A stretch of DNA of 64,000 bases from JAFMPW01 sp041743085. GTDB taxonomy: Bacteria > Bacteroidota > Bacteroidia > Flavobacteriales > Flavobacteriaceae. The notes beneath the pieces were generated by a model. It did no database searches. It was given only the letters and a program-made list of their open reading frames with translations, and had not been told where the DNA came from. This document shows, piece by piece, positions 35,488 through 45,201 of this stretch (its first letter is position 1; every line of letters begins with the position of its first letter). The stretch covers positions 1-64,000 of the forward strand of contig JBGTNL010000049.1 of NCBI GenBank assembly GCA_041743085.1. The letters run 5' to 3'. Position numbers and translations under genes: made by a program.

Positions 35488-36786
35488 ATGAAATGGAAGG
35501 CTTTTACCGCTTCGCTTTTTTTACTTATTTCCATAGCCGTGAGTTCTCAAAATTCACCTCTTGTCAATCAGGACAGACTGGAAAAAATGATCTTAAAATT
35601 AGCCACTTTTGGTCAAAAAGAGAACGGAGAAACCCATAGGGTGGCATTTAGTGATGCGGATGTCGCAGGAAGAAGTTACGTAATGGACTTGATGCAGGAT
35701 GCCGGAATGAAGGTGTCCGTAGATGTGGCAGGCAATATCATCGGTCGGAAAAAAGGGAAGGATGCAACTAAAAAACCTATCGCCTTCGGTTCACATATAG
35801 ATATGGTACCCAATGGAGGTAATTATGACGGTTGTGTGGGTTCTATGGCCGCCATAGAAATAATGAAGACATTTCAGGAAAATGACATAATTACCGAACA
35901 TCCCCTGGAGATAATTATCTTTTCGAACGAAGAGGGAGGCGTTATGGGCAGTAGGGCATTGGCGGGAGAATTGGGTGCCGCTGCCTTAAGCGTGGTAAAC
36001 AGTACGGGGTATTCCATGGCTGAAGGGATAAACAGGATAGGAGGAGATGCTTCAAAAATTTCGGAGGCTTCACGTTCCAAGGACGATCTGGCGGCCTTTC
36101 TGGAATTACACATAGAACAGGGTGGCATTTTAGAACAGGAAAACAAAGACATCGGTGTTGTGGAAGGTATTGTCGGTATCAAATGGTGGGATGTTGAGAT
36201 ATCCGGATTTGCGAACCACGCCGGCACTACTGCGATGGATATGCGGCAGGATGCGCTCCTGGCAGCCGCCCGGTTTATCATCGCTGTAAATGAGGCGACC
36301 AATAGTTATGAGGGCAAGCAGGTCGGCACCGTTGGCAAGATCAGCGCAGAACCCGGAGCACCTAATGTAATTCCGGGAAAGGTGAACCTAAGCCTGGAAA
36401 TACGGGATCTTTCTTCGGATAAAATAAATTCCCTGTTCGAGGATATAAAGCAACGAGCCGATAAAATAGCCCGGACAGCCGGCACGGAATTTACTTTTAC
36501 TCCTATAGACGCTACCGCCAAACCGGCCCTCACGAATAAAATGATACAGCAAAAAATTGCAGCATCAGCCAAAAAGTTAGGATTGACAAACATGCAAATG
36601 CAGAGCGGTGCCGGTCATGACGCTCAGGATATGGCCTTAATTGCTCCTACAGGGATGATCTTTGTGCCCAGTAAGGGCGGTATCAGCCATTCCCCAAAGG
36701 AGTTTACCTCGGCTGAAGATATGGCTAACGGGGCCAATGTATTACTTCATACCATCCTGGGGTTGGATAAAGATCTCAAGAATTGA
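35488..36786 (+). CDS. Exported M20 hydrolase of the hydantoinase/carbamoylase type
   Basis: The 432-residue protein has a signal peptide (to about SSQ-N, residue 22) and the M20C/AllC fold. SHIDMVPNGGNYDG and FSNEEGGVMGS carry metal ligands; LHIEQGGILE and GFANHAGTTAMDMRQDAL are signature motifs of allantoate amidohydrolase and N-carbamoyl-L-amino-acid hydrolases, as is GAGHDAQ. The substrate is likely an N-carbamoyl or ureido compound, but the exported location is unusual for the family, which is mostly cytoplasmic. It is 11 bases downstream of the response-regulator gene. Confidence 0.9.
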   Translation: MKWKAFTASLFLLISIAVSSQNSPLVNQDRLEKMILKLATFGQKENGETHRVAFSDADVAGRSYVMDLMQDAGMKVSVDVAGNIIGRKKGKDATKKPIAFGSHIDMVPNGGNYDGCVGSMAAIEIMKTFQENDIITEHPLEIIIFSNEEGGVMGSRALAGELGAAALSVVNSTGYSMAEGINRIGGDASKISEASRSKDDLAAFLELHIEQGGILEQENKDIGVVEGIVGIKWWDVEISGFANHAGTTAMDMRQDALLAAARFIIAVNEATNSYEGKQVGTVGKISAEPGAPNVIPGKVNLSLEIRDLSSDKINSLFEDIKQRADKIARTAGTEFTFTPIDATAKPALTNKMIQQKIAASAKKLGLTNMQMQSGAGHDAQDMALIAPTGMIFVPSKGGISHSPKEFTSAEDMANGANVLLHTILGLDKDLKN

Positions 36787-36872
36787 CTGTATTGCAATTG
36801 CTGAAGTTAAGTCTCGGCAGGCACAGTATTGATAGTTAATTTCCCCTGAAATACCTCTTGGTCCTAAATACA

Positions 36873-36880
36873 TAAATTTG
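36873..36880 (+). promoter_or_regulatory. -7 box of the GH140 gene
   Basis: TAAATTTG matches TAnnTTTG, 29 bases before the GH140 ATG. No -33 TTG at normal spacing was identified, so confidence is moderate. Confidence 0.4.
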
Positions 36881-36909
36881 GTACCTTCATGAAATAAAAT
36901 CCAACTGCT

Positions 36910-38292
36910 ATGACGCGTCTTTACCTTACCTGGCTATTGTCTTTTTCCGTAACCCTGTCTTTTGCGCAAAAACTAAGAGTAAGTGAAAACCACCGGTGCC
37001 TGGTCACGGAACAGGGCGTTCCCTTTTTCTGGATGGCCGATACGGCCTGGGAGCTTTTCCACCGCTGTACTATGGAAGAAGCTGCCATGTATCTGACAAA
37101 ACGTGCACAACAGGGATTTAATGTGGTCCAGGCGGTGGCACTGGCCGAATTGGACGGACTAAACACACCAAATCCCTATGGAGAAACCCCTTTGCTGAAC
37201 AATGATCCCCTGCAGCCCAATGAAAAATATTTTGAACATGTTGATGGTATAATCAAAAAAGCCGATGAACTGGGAATTTATATAGCGCTTTTGCCCACAT
37301 GGGGCGATAAACTTTTTAAAAATACCTGGGGCGTGGGACCCGAGATATTTAACACGGGGAATGCGGCCTTTTATGGAGATTGGATCGGAAATCGATACAA
37401 AGATTATGACAATATCATCTGGATCCTCGGGGGAGACCGGAATCCAAGGAAAGGAAGTGAAGATGTGGCCGTCTGGAACGCTATGGCCGAAGCCATTGCA
37501 AATGCATCCGGGGGTTATGAACAAACCCTTATGAGCTACCATCCCCAGCCCAGGGAAGGCGGAGGTTCTTCGGCCTGGTTTCATGAGGAGCCCTGGCTCG
37601 ACTTCAATATGCACCAGACAGGGCATTGTGCCGGTCAGGGGACCTACAACCACATCTCCCACGACTATCTCTTAAGCCCTACAAAACCCGTTCTGGACGG
37701 AGAGCCGCTCTATGAGGACCATCCCAATTGTTTTAATGCGAAAGAATTGGGGTATAGTATCCCTGAAGATATCCGCCGTATTATGTACTGGAATGTCTTT
37801 GCAGGCGCCTTCGGGCAAACCTATGGTTGCCATGATGTCTGGCAAATGTTTACCCCTGATAAAAAAGGGATCAATAATCCTCTGCGCCCCTGGACGGTTG
37901 CGCTCAATTTACCAATGGCCAATCAGATGAAGCATCTCAAAAATCTACTGTTGTCAAGGCCAGTCCTAAGCCGTATCCCGGACCAGTCTATGATCATGGG
38001 GGCGCAGGAGGACACTTCCGACTATGTAATCGCTACCCGTGATTCAGCCGGTTCCTATGCCATGATCTATTTTCCGAGCGGGAAAAGCACACAAATCGAC
38101 CTTTCAAAACTCCATGGTGAGACCCTGAACAGCTGGTGGTATGACCCAAGAACCGGGGCAGCCTTTAAGGGGTCGCAATTAAGAACTATTTCATTGGCAG
38201 TTGTTCCACCTACCGCAGGACAAGGACAGGATTGGGTGTTAGTGGTGGATGATGCATCAAAAGAGTTCGCGGCACCAGGTAAAAACAACTAG
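36910..38292 (+). CDS. GH140-like (DUF4038) secreted glycoside hydrolase
   Basis: A 460-residue protein with a signal peptide (ends LSFAQ, residue 20), a DUF4038 (beta/alpha)8 domain (about 25-360) and a C-terminal domain of the putative collagen-binding type (about 370-452). The family includes the endo-apiosidase GH140 that cuts apiose side chains of rhamnogalacturonan II. Likely catalytic carboxylates are Asp176 (LGGDRNP) and Glu265 (LDGEPLYE), placed as in GH140. The true substrate is unproven. The stop codon TAG at 38290-38292 consists of the TA target dinucleotide plus the first base of the inserted repetitive element. Confidence 0.88.
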   Translation: MTRLYLTWLLSFSVTLSFAQKLRVSENHRCLVTEQGVPFFWMADTAWELFHRCTMEEAAMYLTKRAQQGFNVVQAVALAELDGLNTPNPYGETPLLNNDPLQPNEKYFEHVDGIIKKADELGIYIALLPTWGDKLFKNTWGVGPEIFNTGNAAFYGDWIGNRYKDYDNIIWILGGDRNPRKGSEDVAVWNAMAEAIANASGGYEQTLMSYHPQPREGGGSSAWFHEEPWLDFNMHQTGHCAGQGTYNHISHDYLLSPTKPVLDGEPLYEDHPNCFNAKELGYSIPEDIRRIMYWNVFAGAFGQTYGCHDVWQMFTPDKKGINNPLRPWTVALNLPMANQMKHLKNLLLSRPVLSRIPDQSMIMGAQEDTSDYVIATRDSAGSYAMIYFPSGKSTQIDLSKLHGETLNSWWYDPRTGAAFKGSQLRTISLAVVPPTAGQGQDWVLVVDDASKEFAAPGKNN

Positions 38293-38450
38293 GGGTGTTA
38301 ATACTAAACGAAAATCATGGATTTTTTGATGATTTTTTCGGATTTCGAGGCTGTTTTTGCCAAACATAGCACGCTACGTGTGCTAAAAGGAACGAAAAAA
38401 TACGGAAAAAGGGCGAAAAAGCCATTTTTAGGCTTAGTGTTGGCACGCCC
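38292..38450. mobile_element. MITE-like fold-back element, copy 1
   Basis: A 159-bp non-coding element flanked by TA on both sides (38290-38291 and 38451-38452). Its ends are inverted: GGGGTGTTAATACTAA at the left and, reading inward on the other strand, GGGCGTGCCAACACTAA at the right. It aligns across its whole length with 62032-62191. It contains no gene for a transposase; short open frames crossing it are by-products. TA duplication is typical of elements moved by IS630/Tc1-mariner-type enzymes (some IS5 groups also). Confidence 0.85.
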
Positions 38451-38523
38451 TAAATCAGAGGTTCTGTTTAACCAAAAAATTGGTATCTTCCCTCCCATAT
38501 TTATCAGGAAAAATTCAATCTAA

Positions 38524-40716
38524 ATGACAAGAATATTTATTACGCTCTTAATCGCTTTTACAGTAAACCTTTGCCCCGCGCAATCAATTACAGGCTTTAA
38601 ACCGGAAAACGCCAAAAAACAGATGGATCTGGAAAATGATTATGAGACCAGGCTTTCAGCCGATAATCTGGACGCTTGGATGAAACGCATGGCTGCAGAA
38701 CCCCACTGGGTTGGAACGGAATATGGAAAGGAAAACGCGGAATGGATGGCAAAACAATTTAAATTATGGGGTTATGACACTGAGATAGAAACCTATCAGG
38801 TGCTCTTCCCCTACCCCAAGGTGAGGGTTTTGGAACTCACCTCCCCCACAACTTACAAAGCCAGGTTAATGGCGGTGCCCGTGGAAGGTGATGAATATAC
38901 TGAGCAAGGCGACGCATTGCTACCCAGTTATAATGCATTTTCAACGGATGGCGATGTTGAGGCCGAACTGGTTTTTGTCAACTATGGAATACCTGCGGAT
39001 TACGAGGAATTAGAGAAGTTGGGCATAGATGTTAAGGGAAAGATAGTTATCGCAAAATACTATGGCTCCTGGCGGGGAATAAAGCCTAAACTTGCTGCCG
39101 AAAAAGGGGCAATTGGTTGCATCATATATTCTGATCCCGAAGATGACGGATACGTACAGGGCGACGTATATCCGAAAGGGGCCTTTAAAAATAAAACCGG
39201 GGTACAACGGGGTTCGGTGATGGATATGCCCCTTTATCCGGGCGATGTGCTTACACCGGGCTATGCGGCTACAAAAGATGCAAAAAGGCTGGATCAAAAG
39301 GATGCCCCAACAATTACAAAAATTCCTGTTCTGCCTATTTCCTATGAAGACGCACTACCCCTTTTGGAGGCGCTTGAAGGCGCGGTAGCTCCCGATTCCT
39401 GGCGCGGTGGATTACCCATCACCTACCACATCGGTCCCGGTCCGGCTAAAGTTCATCTAAAACTGGAATTCGATTGGCAGTTAAAACCGGCCCATAATGT
39501 AATTGCGAAATTAAAAGGCACAGAATATCCCGACCAATGGGTGCTGCGTGGCAACCATCATGATGCCTGGGTGCACGGGGCATCAGATCCGGTCAGCGGA
39601 ATGGTCGCCCTGATGGAGGAAGCCAGGGTCGTAGGAGAATTGGCAAAGGACGGCCATTACCCTAAGAGAACCCTGGTCTATTGTGCCTGGGATGCCGAAG
39701 AACCCGGACTGATCGGTTCAACAGAATGGGTAGAAGATCATATAAAAGAATTGCAGGAAAAGGCGGTAGCTTATATCAATACCGATGGGAATGGCAGGGG
39801 GTTTCTGAGCGCCGGCGGGTCGCATACCCTGCAGGTTATGGTGGGCGAGGTTGCTGAACAGGTAACGGATCCTCAGAAAGACGTGTCGGTCAAAGAACGG
39901 AAAATTGCCCGGGATCTGGTCAACGGGGGCACTGAAGAATTTCAATTGTATGCGCTGGGTTCGGGTTCGGATTATACCCCTTTTATTCAGCACGCGGGAA
40001 TTGCTTCTCTCAACCTGGGTTTTGGCGGAGAGGATTCCGGTGGCGAATATCATACCATTTACGATACCTATACCCACTATAAAAAATTCAAAGATCCGGA
40101 ATTGGCCTATGGCATTGCCCTGGCCGAAATGGCCGGAAGGACCGTACTCAGGATTGCCAATGCGGATGTTCTTCCCTTCGAATTTAAGGATTGGCATACC
40201 ACTGTAGCCAAATATCTGGAGGAAATTATAAAGGAGGCAAACGAAATGCGGAGCGAAGCAGAAAAACATAACGAAATGTTGGAGAAAAATGCTTTCGAAC
40301 TGGCTGCCGACCCCACCAAACCATTTACAGATCCTCCTAAAAAGGAGGTCGTGCCGTTCCTGGATTTTTCCCCGTTACAAAACCAACTGGCCACGCTTAA
40401 GACCAGCATAGAAAAATTTTCATCAATTGATTTTACTGCACTTTCCAAGGAGAAACAAGACCTACTGAATAAGGAACTCATGAAAGCCGAGCAAGCTTTG
40501 ACAGATCCTAAGGGACTTCCCCGGAGAGGTTGGTACAAACACCAGATCTATGCCCCCGGGTTTTATACCGGTTACGGAGTTAAAACCCTGCCGGCAGTAA
40601 GAGAAGCTATTGAACAAAAAGACTGGAAGGAAGCTCAGGAGCAGATTAAAGTCCTTGCCGGCACTCTCGAAAGATTCAATACCCTCATCCGTGAAATGAA
40701 TAAACTTGCAAATTAA
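38524..40716 (+). CDS. Secreted M28 metallopeptidase (PSMA/glutamate carboxypeptidase II-like)
   Basis: The 730-residue protein has a signal peptide (to about residue 20), a PA-type insert (about 150-290), an M28B peptidase domain and a C-terminal TFR-like dimerisation domain (about 600-725). Zinc ligands and catalytic residues are apparent: His345 in NHHDAW, Asp355 in GASDP, Glu392/Glu393 in WDAEEPG, Asp421 in INTDGN and His510 in GEYHTIYDTY. It should release C-terminal or dipeptide amino acids outside the cytoplasm. It is 73 bases after the right end of MITE copy 1. Confidence 0.95.
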   Translation: MTRIFITLLIAFTVNLCPAQSITGFKPENAKKQMDLENDYETRLSADNLDAWMKRMAAEPHWVGTEYGKENAEWMAKQFKLWGYDTEIETYQVLFPYPKVRVLELTSPTTYKARLMAVPVEGDEYTEQGDALLPSYNAFSTDGDVEAELVFVNYGIPADYEELEKLGIDVKGKIVIAKYYGSWRGIKPKLAAEKGAIGCIIYSDPEDDGYVQGDVYPKGAFKNKTGVQRGSVMDMPLYPGDVLTPGYAATKDAKRLDQKDAPTITKIPVLPISYEDALPLLEALEGAVAPDSWRGGLPITYHIGPGPAKVHLKLEFDWQLKPAHNVIAKLKGTEYPDQWVLRGNHHDAWVHGASDPVSGMVALMEEARVVGELAKDGHYPKRTLVYCAWDAEEPGLIGSTEWVEDHIKELQEKAVAYINTDGNGRGFLSAGGSHTLQVMVGEVAEQVTDPQKDVSVKERKIARDLVNGGTEEFQLYALGSGSDYTPFIQHAGIASLNLGFGGEDSGGEYHTIYDTYTHYKKFKDPELAYGIALAEMAGRTVLRIANADVLPFEFKDWHTTVAKYLEEIIKEANEMRSEAEKHNEMLEKNAFELAADPTKPFTDPPKKEVVPFLDFSPLQNQLATLKTSIEKFSSIDFTALSKEKQDLLNKELMKAEQALTDPKGLPRRGWYKHQIYAPGFYTGYGVKTLPAVREAIEQKDWKEAQEQIKVLAGTLERFNTLIREMNKLAN

Positions 40717-40760
40717 CAGAAAGCCGTTTTAATTGAGGCTCAATAAAAGAGAAATGAATT

Positions 40761-40997
40761 ATGGATTCTAATTATAAAAAGATATTTAGTGGAAATATTT
40801 TTAAAACCCAACAAGTTACCGCCAAATTACAGGAAATAGGTATAGAGGCCATAGTAAAGGACGAATCGGAATCGGCAAGGCTGGCAGGATTTGCCGCAAA
40901 CGATCTCGCGGTTAAGGAAATATATGTCCATCAGGATGAAATAACCAAGGCTACAGAAGTACTAAACGATGTGATGAAAGACATGAACGGAAAGTAA
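40761..40997 (+). CDS. DUF2007 small protein
   Basis: A 78-residue soluble protein of the DUF2007 (putative signal-transducing, PII-like ferredoxin-fold) family: KKIFSGNIFKTQQVTAKLQE at the start and AVKEIYVHQDEITKATEVL near the end. Function unknown. It lies between the peptidase and the large cytochrome gene on the same strand and may share a transcript with either. Confidence 0.85.
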   Translation: MDSNYKKIFSGNIFKTQQVTAKLQEIGIEAIVKDESESARLAGFAANDLAVKEIYVHQDEITKATEVLNDVMKDMNGK

Positions 40998-41071
40998 ATA
41001 ACTTATAAAGTTCCTCTCTGCAACAGGATTTTAAAATTGATCGGATCTTTAAATTAAATAATTCGTAAACC

Positions 41072-44000
41072 ATGAAAATAAATACCTTCGGGGGGTTAGT
41101 CCTAGGGGCCATAGGCGTTTTTACAATCTTCGTTGCCTGTGAGCGAAAATCGGACATCCCTAAAGAAACCCCGCTGACCATTGAACAGGATTCCGCAATG
41201 GGAATCCGAATGGCAAAACAAAACAGGGAAAATATCGCGCCAAAGATAGCGGAGGGCCTGGAACTTACCCTTTGGGCTTCAGATTCCCTGGCGCCTGATC
41301 CCATTGCCCTGGACATTGATGACGAGGGAAGTGTATATCTTACCAGAACCAACCGCCAAAAAAATTCGGAATTCGATATTCGGGGGTACCGCGAATGGAT
41401 GACGCCTTCAATCTCATTCCAATCCGTGGAAGACAGGCGTAAATTTTTAAGAACGACTTTTGCCGAGGATAAGAGTAAGGAAAACGAATGGTTAGCAGAT
41501 CTGAATAATGACAGTATCCACGACTGGCAGGATCTTGCCGTTGAGAAGGAAGAGGTATGGAAGCTACAGGACCTCAATAATGACGGGATAGCAGACATCT
41601 CTACGCGCATTCTGGAGGATTTTAACGAAGAGATAACCGATGTAGCAGGCGCATTGCTGGTACGCGATGAGGACATGTTTGTAGGAGTAGGTCCGGATAT
41701 GTGGCGTGTATGGGACGCTAATGGGGATGGTGTAATGGATAGCAAGGAGTCCCTTGCCCATGGTTTTGCCGTGCATATTGGTTTTGGAGGGCACGGAATG
41801 TCCGGTGCAATTCAAGGCCCCGATGGGAAAATATACTGGGGTATAGGAGATATTGGTGCAAGCATTACCGCCAATAATGGGGAAAAACACCACTATCCCA
41901 ACCAGGGGGTCATTGTCCGTTCCAACCCAGATGGAAGCGACTTTGAGGTTTTTGCCCGAGGGCTCCGAAATACGCACGAATTTGTTTTTGATGAATATGG
42001 AAATATCATATCATCCGACAATGACGGAGACCACCAAGGAGAGAGTGAACGCCTGGTGCACATAGTGGAAGGTTCGGATGCCGGGTGGAGGGCCAACTGG
42101 CAATACGGCAAGTACACCGATCCCAAAAATAACGACTATAAAGTGTGGATGGATGAAAAATTGTATGTGCCGCGGTGGGAAGGCCAGGCAGCGTATATTA
42201 TCCCTCCTATACAGAACTTTCACAACGGGCCTACAGGGATGGTCTATAATCCGGGAACCGCTCTGGGCAAAGATTGGCTTCACAAATTCTTTCTCGTGGA
42301 ATTTGTAGGTGACCCAAGTTTGTCCCATATCTGGAGTTTCGGCTTAAAACCAAAGGGGGCTAGTTTTGAATTGGACGGTGAAACCGATGTGCTGAGTGGC
42401 GTACTTCCTACAGGGATACGGTTTGGTCCGGATGGCGCGCTCTATCTGGCTGACTGGATCAACGGATGGAATACCAAGAACTACGGGCGGGTGTGGAAGC
42501 TCGATGTAGTGGAAGGAAAAAACGACCTGGATAAAGAACGTAAAGAGACCCAGCAGCTAATGACCCTGGTTTACAGCGATGAATCCACCAATGAGCTTGT
42601 AGCGCAGCTCCGTTATCCCGACATGCGCATACGTCAAAAAGCACAATTTGAACTCGCTACCAGAACTTTTTGGGGCTATAGGGCTTTAAAGGATGTGATT
42701 AATGAAGAAAAGGATCAATTGGCAAGGATCCATGCTATTTGGGCGATTGGCCAGATCTCCAACGGGGATGCAGGAAAAGCAGCACCGCTTGTTGAACTAT
42801 TATCGGACAGCGATCCGGAAATAGTGGCGCAGGCCGCCAAAGTGTTAGGCGATATCAAATACGGAGAAGCCGGTAAAAATTTGGTTCCCCTGTTGGCGCA
42901 TGAGAATGCCAGGGTTAAGTTTTTCGCAGCCCAGGCCCTGGGAAGGATAACCTATAAAGATGCCGTACAACCCCTTCTGGATATGATTGCCGCTAATAAA
43001 GATGAAGATATGTACTTGAGGCATGCAGGAGTACTGGCACTGACCCGAATTGGTGAGGCAGCACCCATAGTTGCCCTTTCGGGCAGTCCCGATAGCAGTC
43101 TTCGGATGGCAGCTGTATTGGTGCTGCGCCGTTTGCAACACCCCGAAGTGGCAAAATTCCTGGCCGATAAGGATGAGTATATCGTGGCGGAGGCAGCAAG
43201 AGCTATTAATGATGATTGGTCTATTGAGCCCGCCTTGCCGGCCCTGGCAGCGCTTCTCAAAGAAGATAGATTTACCTCCGAACCCATCCTGAGACGAAGT
43301 ATAAACGCAGCCCTGCGGGTTGGCGGGGACGAAGAACTTGGAAATCTTGTGGCATTCGCTAAAAGATCTGATGTCCCGGCCGCCTTGCGAGGTGAGGCCC
43401 TGGCCACAATCGGCACCTGGGCGTCACCTTCCGTCCTGGATAGGGTTGATGGCCGCTTAAGAGGTGAAATTAAAAGGGATTCCCTGGAAGTAAAACAAAA
43501 AATTGAAAAAGATATTCCTGAATTTTTACAGGATAAGGATGAGGATATTCTAATAGGTGTCTCAAAAATTCTGGGAAATCTTGGCATTGAAAATTTTAAT
43601 AGCGAACTGAACAATTTGTTTAACACTAACAGATCGCCGGCGGTACGTGCCGCAATTTTGGAAACTTTAGGGAAATTGAACTATGACAATATTGCCGGAA
43701 TAATGCAAAAAGGCATGCGCGACAGTGATCAGCAAGTACGTTCCGCTGCGGTCGGACTTATTCCGAAGCTGGATCTTGATAAAGAAAATCTGGTAGCGAT
43801 CGTAAGGCCCATTTTCAATAACGGATCTACCCGCGAACAGCAGACGATGCTCGATGTCCTCGGCGAAATGCCACTTGATAAAAGTGAAGCGGTGTTAGCG
43901 GATTTAATAACCCGCGCCGGCAATGCACAACTGGAACAAGGGGTGTTACTCGATCTGATTGAAGCGGTTGAAGCCACAGAGTCCGAATCGCTTATCGCAG

Positions 44001-44509
44001 GGTTGGAATCCATAAAGAAAAGCGGCCAAGCCGTGGATGCCTATAAGGAAACCCTTTATGGCGGCAGTTGGTGGCCCGGGGCTACCGTTTTCAAAAACAA
44101 TCCTACCGCCCAGTGTGTACGGTGTCATTCCCTGGACGGGGCCGGTGGAAAAATTGGCCCTCCTATGGACAATATTGGAAATATTCTGAGCAGGGAGCAA
44201 CTATTGGAATCGCTTATAGAACCGGGAGCAAGGTTAGCGCCCGGGTACGGCAGTGTGCATCTTACGCTTAAGGACGGACAGGAAGTAACGGGCTTACTTG
44301 TTGAAGAAAGCAAAGACGAAATAATCCTAAGAACCTCGGACGCGGAACCACTGGAAGTAGCGATTTCCAGGATAGAAAAGCGGGAAAATCTGCCTTCGGC
44401 AATGCCCGCAATGGGGCGCCTTATTTCAAAAAGAGAGCTTCGCGACCTTATCGAATTTCTAGCCAACCTGAAGAAAGACGAAAAGAAAGGGGAAGTAGTA
44501 GGAAGTTAA
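41072..44509 (+). CDS. Large lipoprotein with propeller-like domain, HEAT repeats and C-terminal cytochrome c
   Basis: A 1145-residue product with a lipoprotein signal (FIFVAC-type, Cys23), then a PVC-type membrane-bound dehydrogenase domain (DUF7133, a beta-propeller with LTRTNRQKN, FGPDGALYLADW, about 50-450), a long array of HEAT-like alpha-repeats (about 480-960) and a single cytochrome c domain with Cys1015-x-x-Cys1018-His1019 (CVRCHSL). Such proteins are abundant in Planctomycetes and also in Bacteroidota and are thought to oxidise carbohydrates outside the cytoplasm. Substrate and acceptor are unknown. Confidence 0.9.
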   Translation: MKINTFGGLVLGAIGVFTIFVACERKSDIPKETPLTIEQDSAMGIRMAKQNRENIAPKIAEGLELTLWASDSLAPDPIALDIDDEGSVYLTRTNRQKNSEFDIRGYREWMTPSISFQSVEDRRKFLRTTFAEDKSKENEWLADLNNDSIHDWQDLAVEKEEVWKLQDLNNDGIADISTRILEDFNEEITDVAGALLVRDEDMFVGVGPDMWRVWDANGDGVMDSKESLAHGFAVHIGFGGHGMSGAIQGPDGKIYWGIGDIGASITANNGEKHHYPNQGVIVRSNPDGSDFEVFARGLRNTHEFVFDEYGNIISSDNDGDHQGESERLVHIVEGSDAGWRANWQYGKYTDPKNNDYKVWMDEKLYVPRWEGQAAYIIPPIQNFHNGPTGMVYNPGTALGKDWLHKFFLVEFVGDPSLSHIWSFGLKPKGASFELDGETDVLSGVLPTGIRFGPDGALYLADWINGWNTKNYGRVWKLDVVEGKNDLDKERKETQQLMTLVYSDESTNELVAQLRYPDMRIRQKAQFELATRTFWGYRALKDVINEEKDQLARIHAIWAIGQISNGDAGKAAPLVELLSDSDPEIVAQAAKVLGDIKYGEAGKNLVPLLAHENARVKFFAAQALGRITYKDAVQPLLDMIAANKDEDMYLRHAGVLALTRIGEAAPIVALSGSPDSSLRMAAVLVLRRLQHPEVAKFLADKDEYIVAEAARAINDDWSIEPALPALAALLKEDRFTSEPILRRSINAALRVGGDEELGNLVAFAKRSDVPAALRGEALATIGTWASPSVLDRVDGRLRGEIKRDSLEVKQKIEKDIPEFLQDKDEDILIGVSKILGNLGIENFNSELNNLFNTNRSPAVRAAILETLGKLNYDNIAGIMQKGMRDSDQQVRSAAVGLIPKLDLDKENLVAIVRPIFNNGSTREQQTMLDVLGEMPLDKSEAVLADLITRAGNAQLEQGVLLDLIEAVEATESESLIAGLESIKKSGQAVDAYKETLYGGSWWPGATVFKNNPTAQCVRCHSLDGAGGKIGPPMDNIGNILSREQLLESLIEPGARLAPGYGSVHLTLKDGQEVTGLLVEESKDEIILRTSDAEPLEVAISRIEKRENLPSAMPAMGRLISKRELRDLIEFLANLKKDEKKGEVVGS

Positions 44510-44584
44510 ACACCTTGGTTACTTTTGCAACCTCACGAGGTGGGGATACCATATGTATTCAAGAGCGCAACATATTTTTGGTTT

Positions 44585-45022
44585 ATGAATAAAATCGAGT
44601 CCTTTCTCAAGACTCAGGTAGGGATGGATTCGTCCCGATCTCCTTCACCTTTGATGCGGTGGCTAAATCCGACGCTTATCAGTGTTGAGGAAGGCGCCCT
44701 GGAATTCTCATACGTTGTTCGCGATGAAATGACCAACCCCTTTAAGATTTTACATGGAGGGACCACGGCAGCGCTCATTGATGACGCCCTTGGAGCCACC
44801 ATTTTTACACTTGGCAGGGCTCACTTATATACTACGGTGAATTTGGCAGTAGATTACTTTAGTACTGCCAGGGCCGGCGATACTATTATTGCTACAACCA
44901 CCATGGTGAAAAAGGGGGATAAGATCGTGAATGCCCAATGTGAAGTCTGGAATGCGGATAAAACCAGAATGATCGCCAAAGGGTATTCCAATCTTATAAA
45001 AACAAACACGAAAGTGGGGTGA
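44585..45022 (+). CDS. PaaI-type hotdog-fold thioesterase
   Basis: A 145-residue single hotdog protein. LHGGTTAALIDDALGATIFT contains the conserved active-site HGG and Asp of the PaaI/YbgC-like group, followed by TTVNLAVDYFSTARAGD. It hydrolyses acyl-CoA esters; which ones is unknown. The ATG at 44585 is preferred over the upstream frame opening at 44525 because homologues begin at MNKIESFLK-like sequences. Confidence 0.9.
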   Translation: MNKIESFLKTQVGMDSSRSPSPLMRWLNPTLISVEEGALEFSYVVRDEMTNPFKILHGGTTAALIDDALGATIFTLGRAHLYTTVNLAVDYFSTARAGDTIIATTTMVKKGDKIVNAQCEVWNADKTRMIAKGYSNLIKTNTKVG

Positions 45023-45201
45023 CCGGTCCCAGTGTATAGGCTTCCCAGGCCGGTGTATTAAATTTGACCTGGGGATCTACCCTTACTTTTTGGAAAATTT
45101 AGTATATTAGCCGGTAATTTTTCCTGCCGCAAACACTTCCCCCGGCAGGCATGCGCTTCCCCCATTTTTTTAAATATAATAGGTCACTTAATCTTTACAT
45201 T

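Noticed and set aside
38317..38523. Open frames on both strands inside MITE copy 1
   Set aside because: Explained by the repeat itself; the second copy does not preserve the frame.
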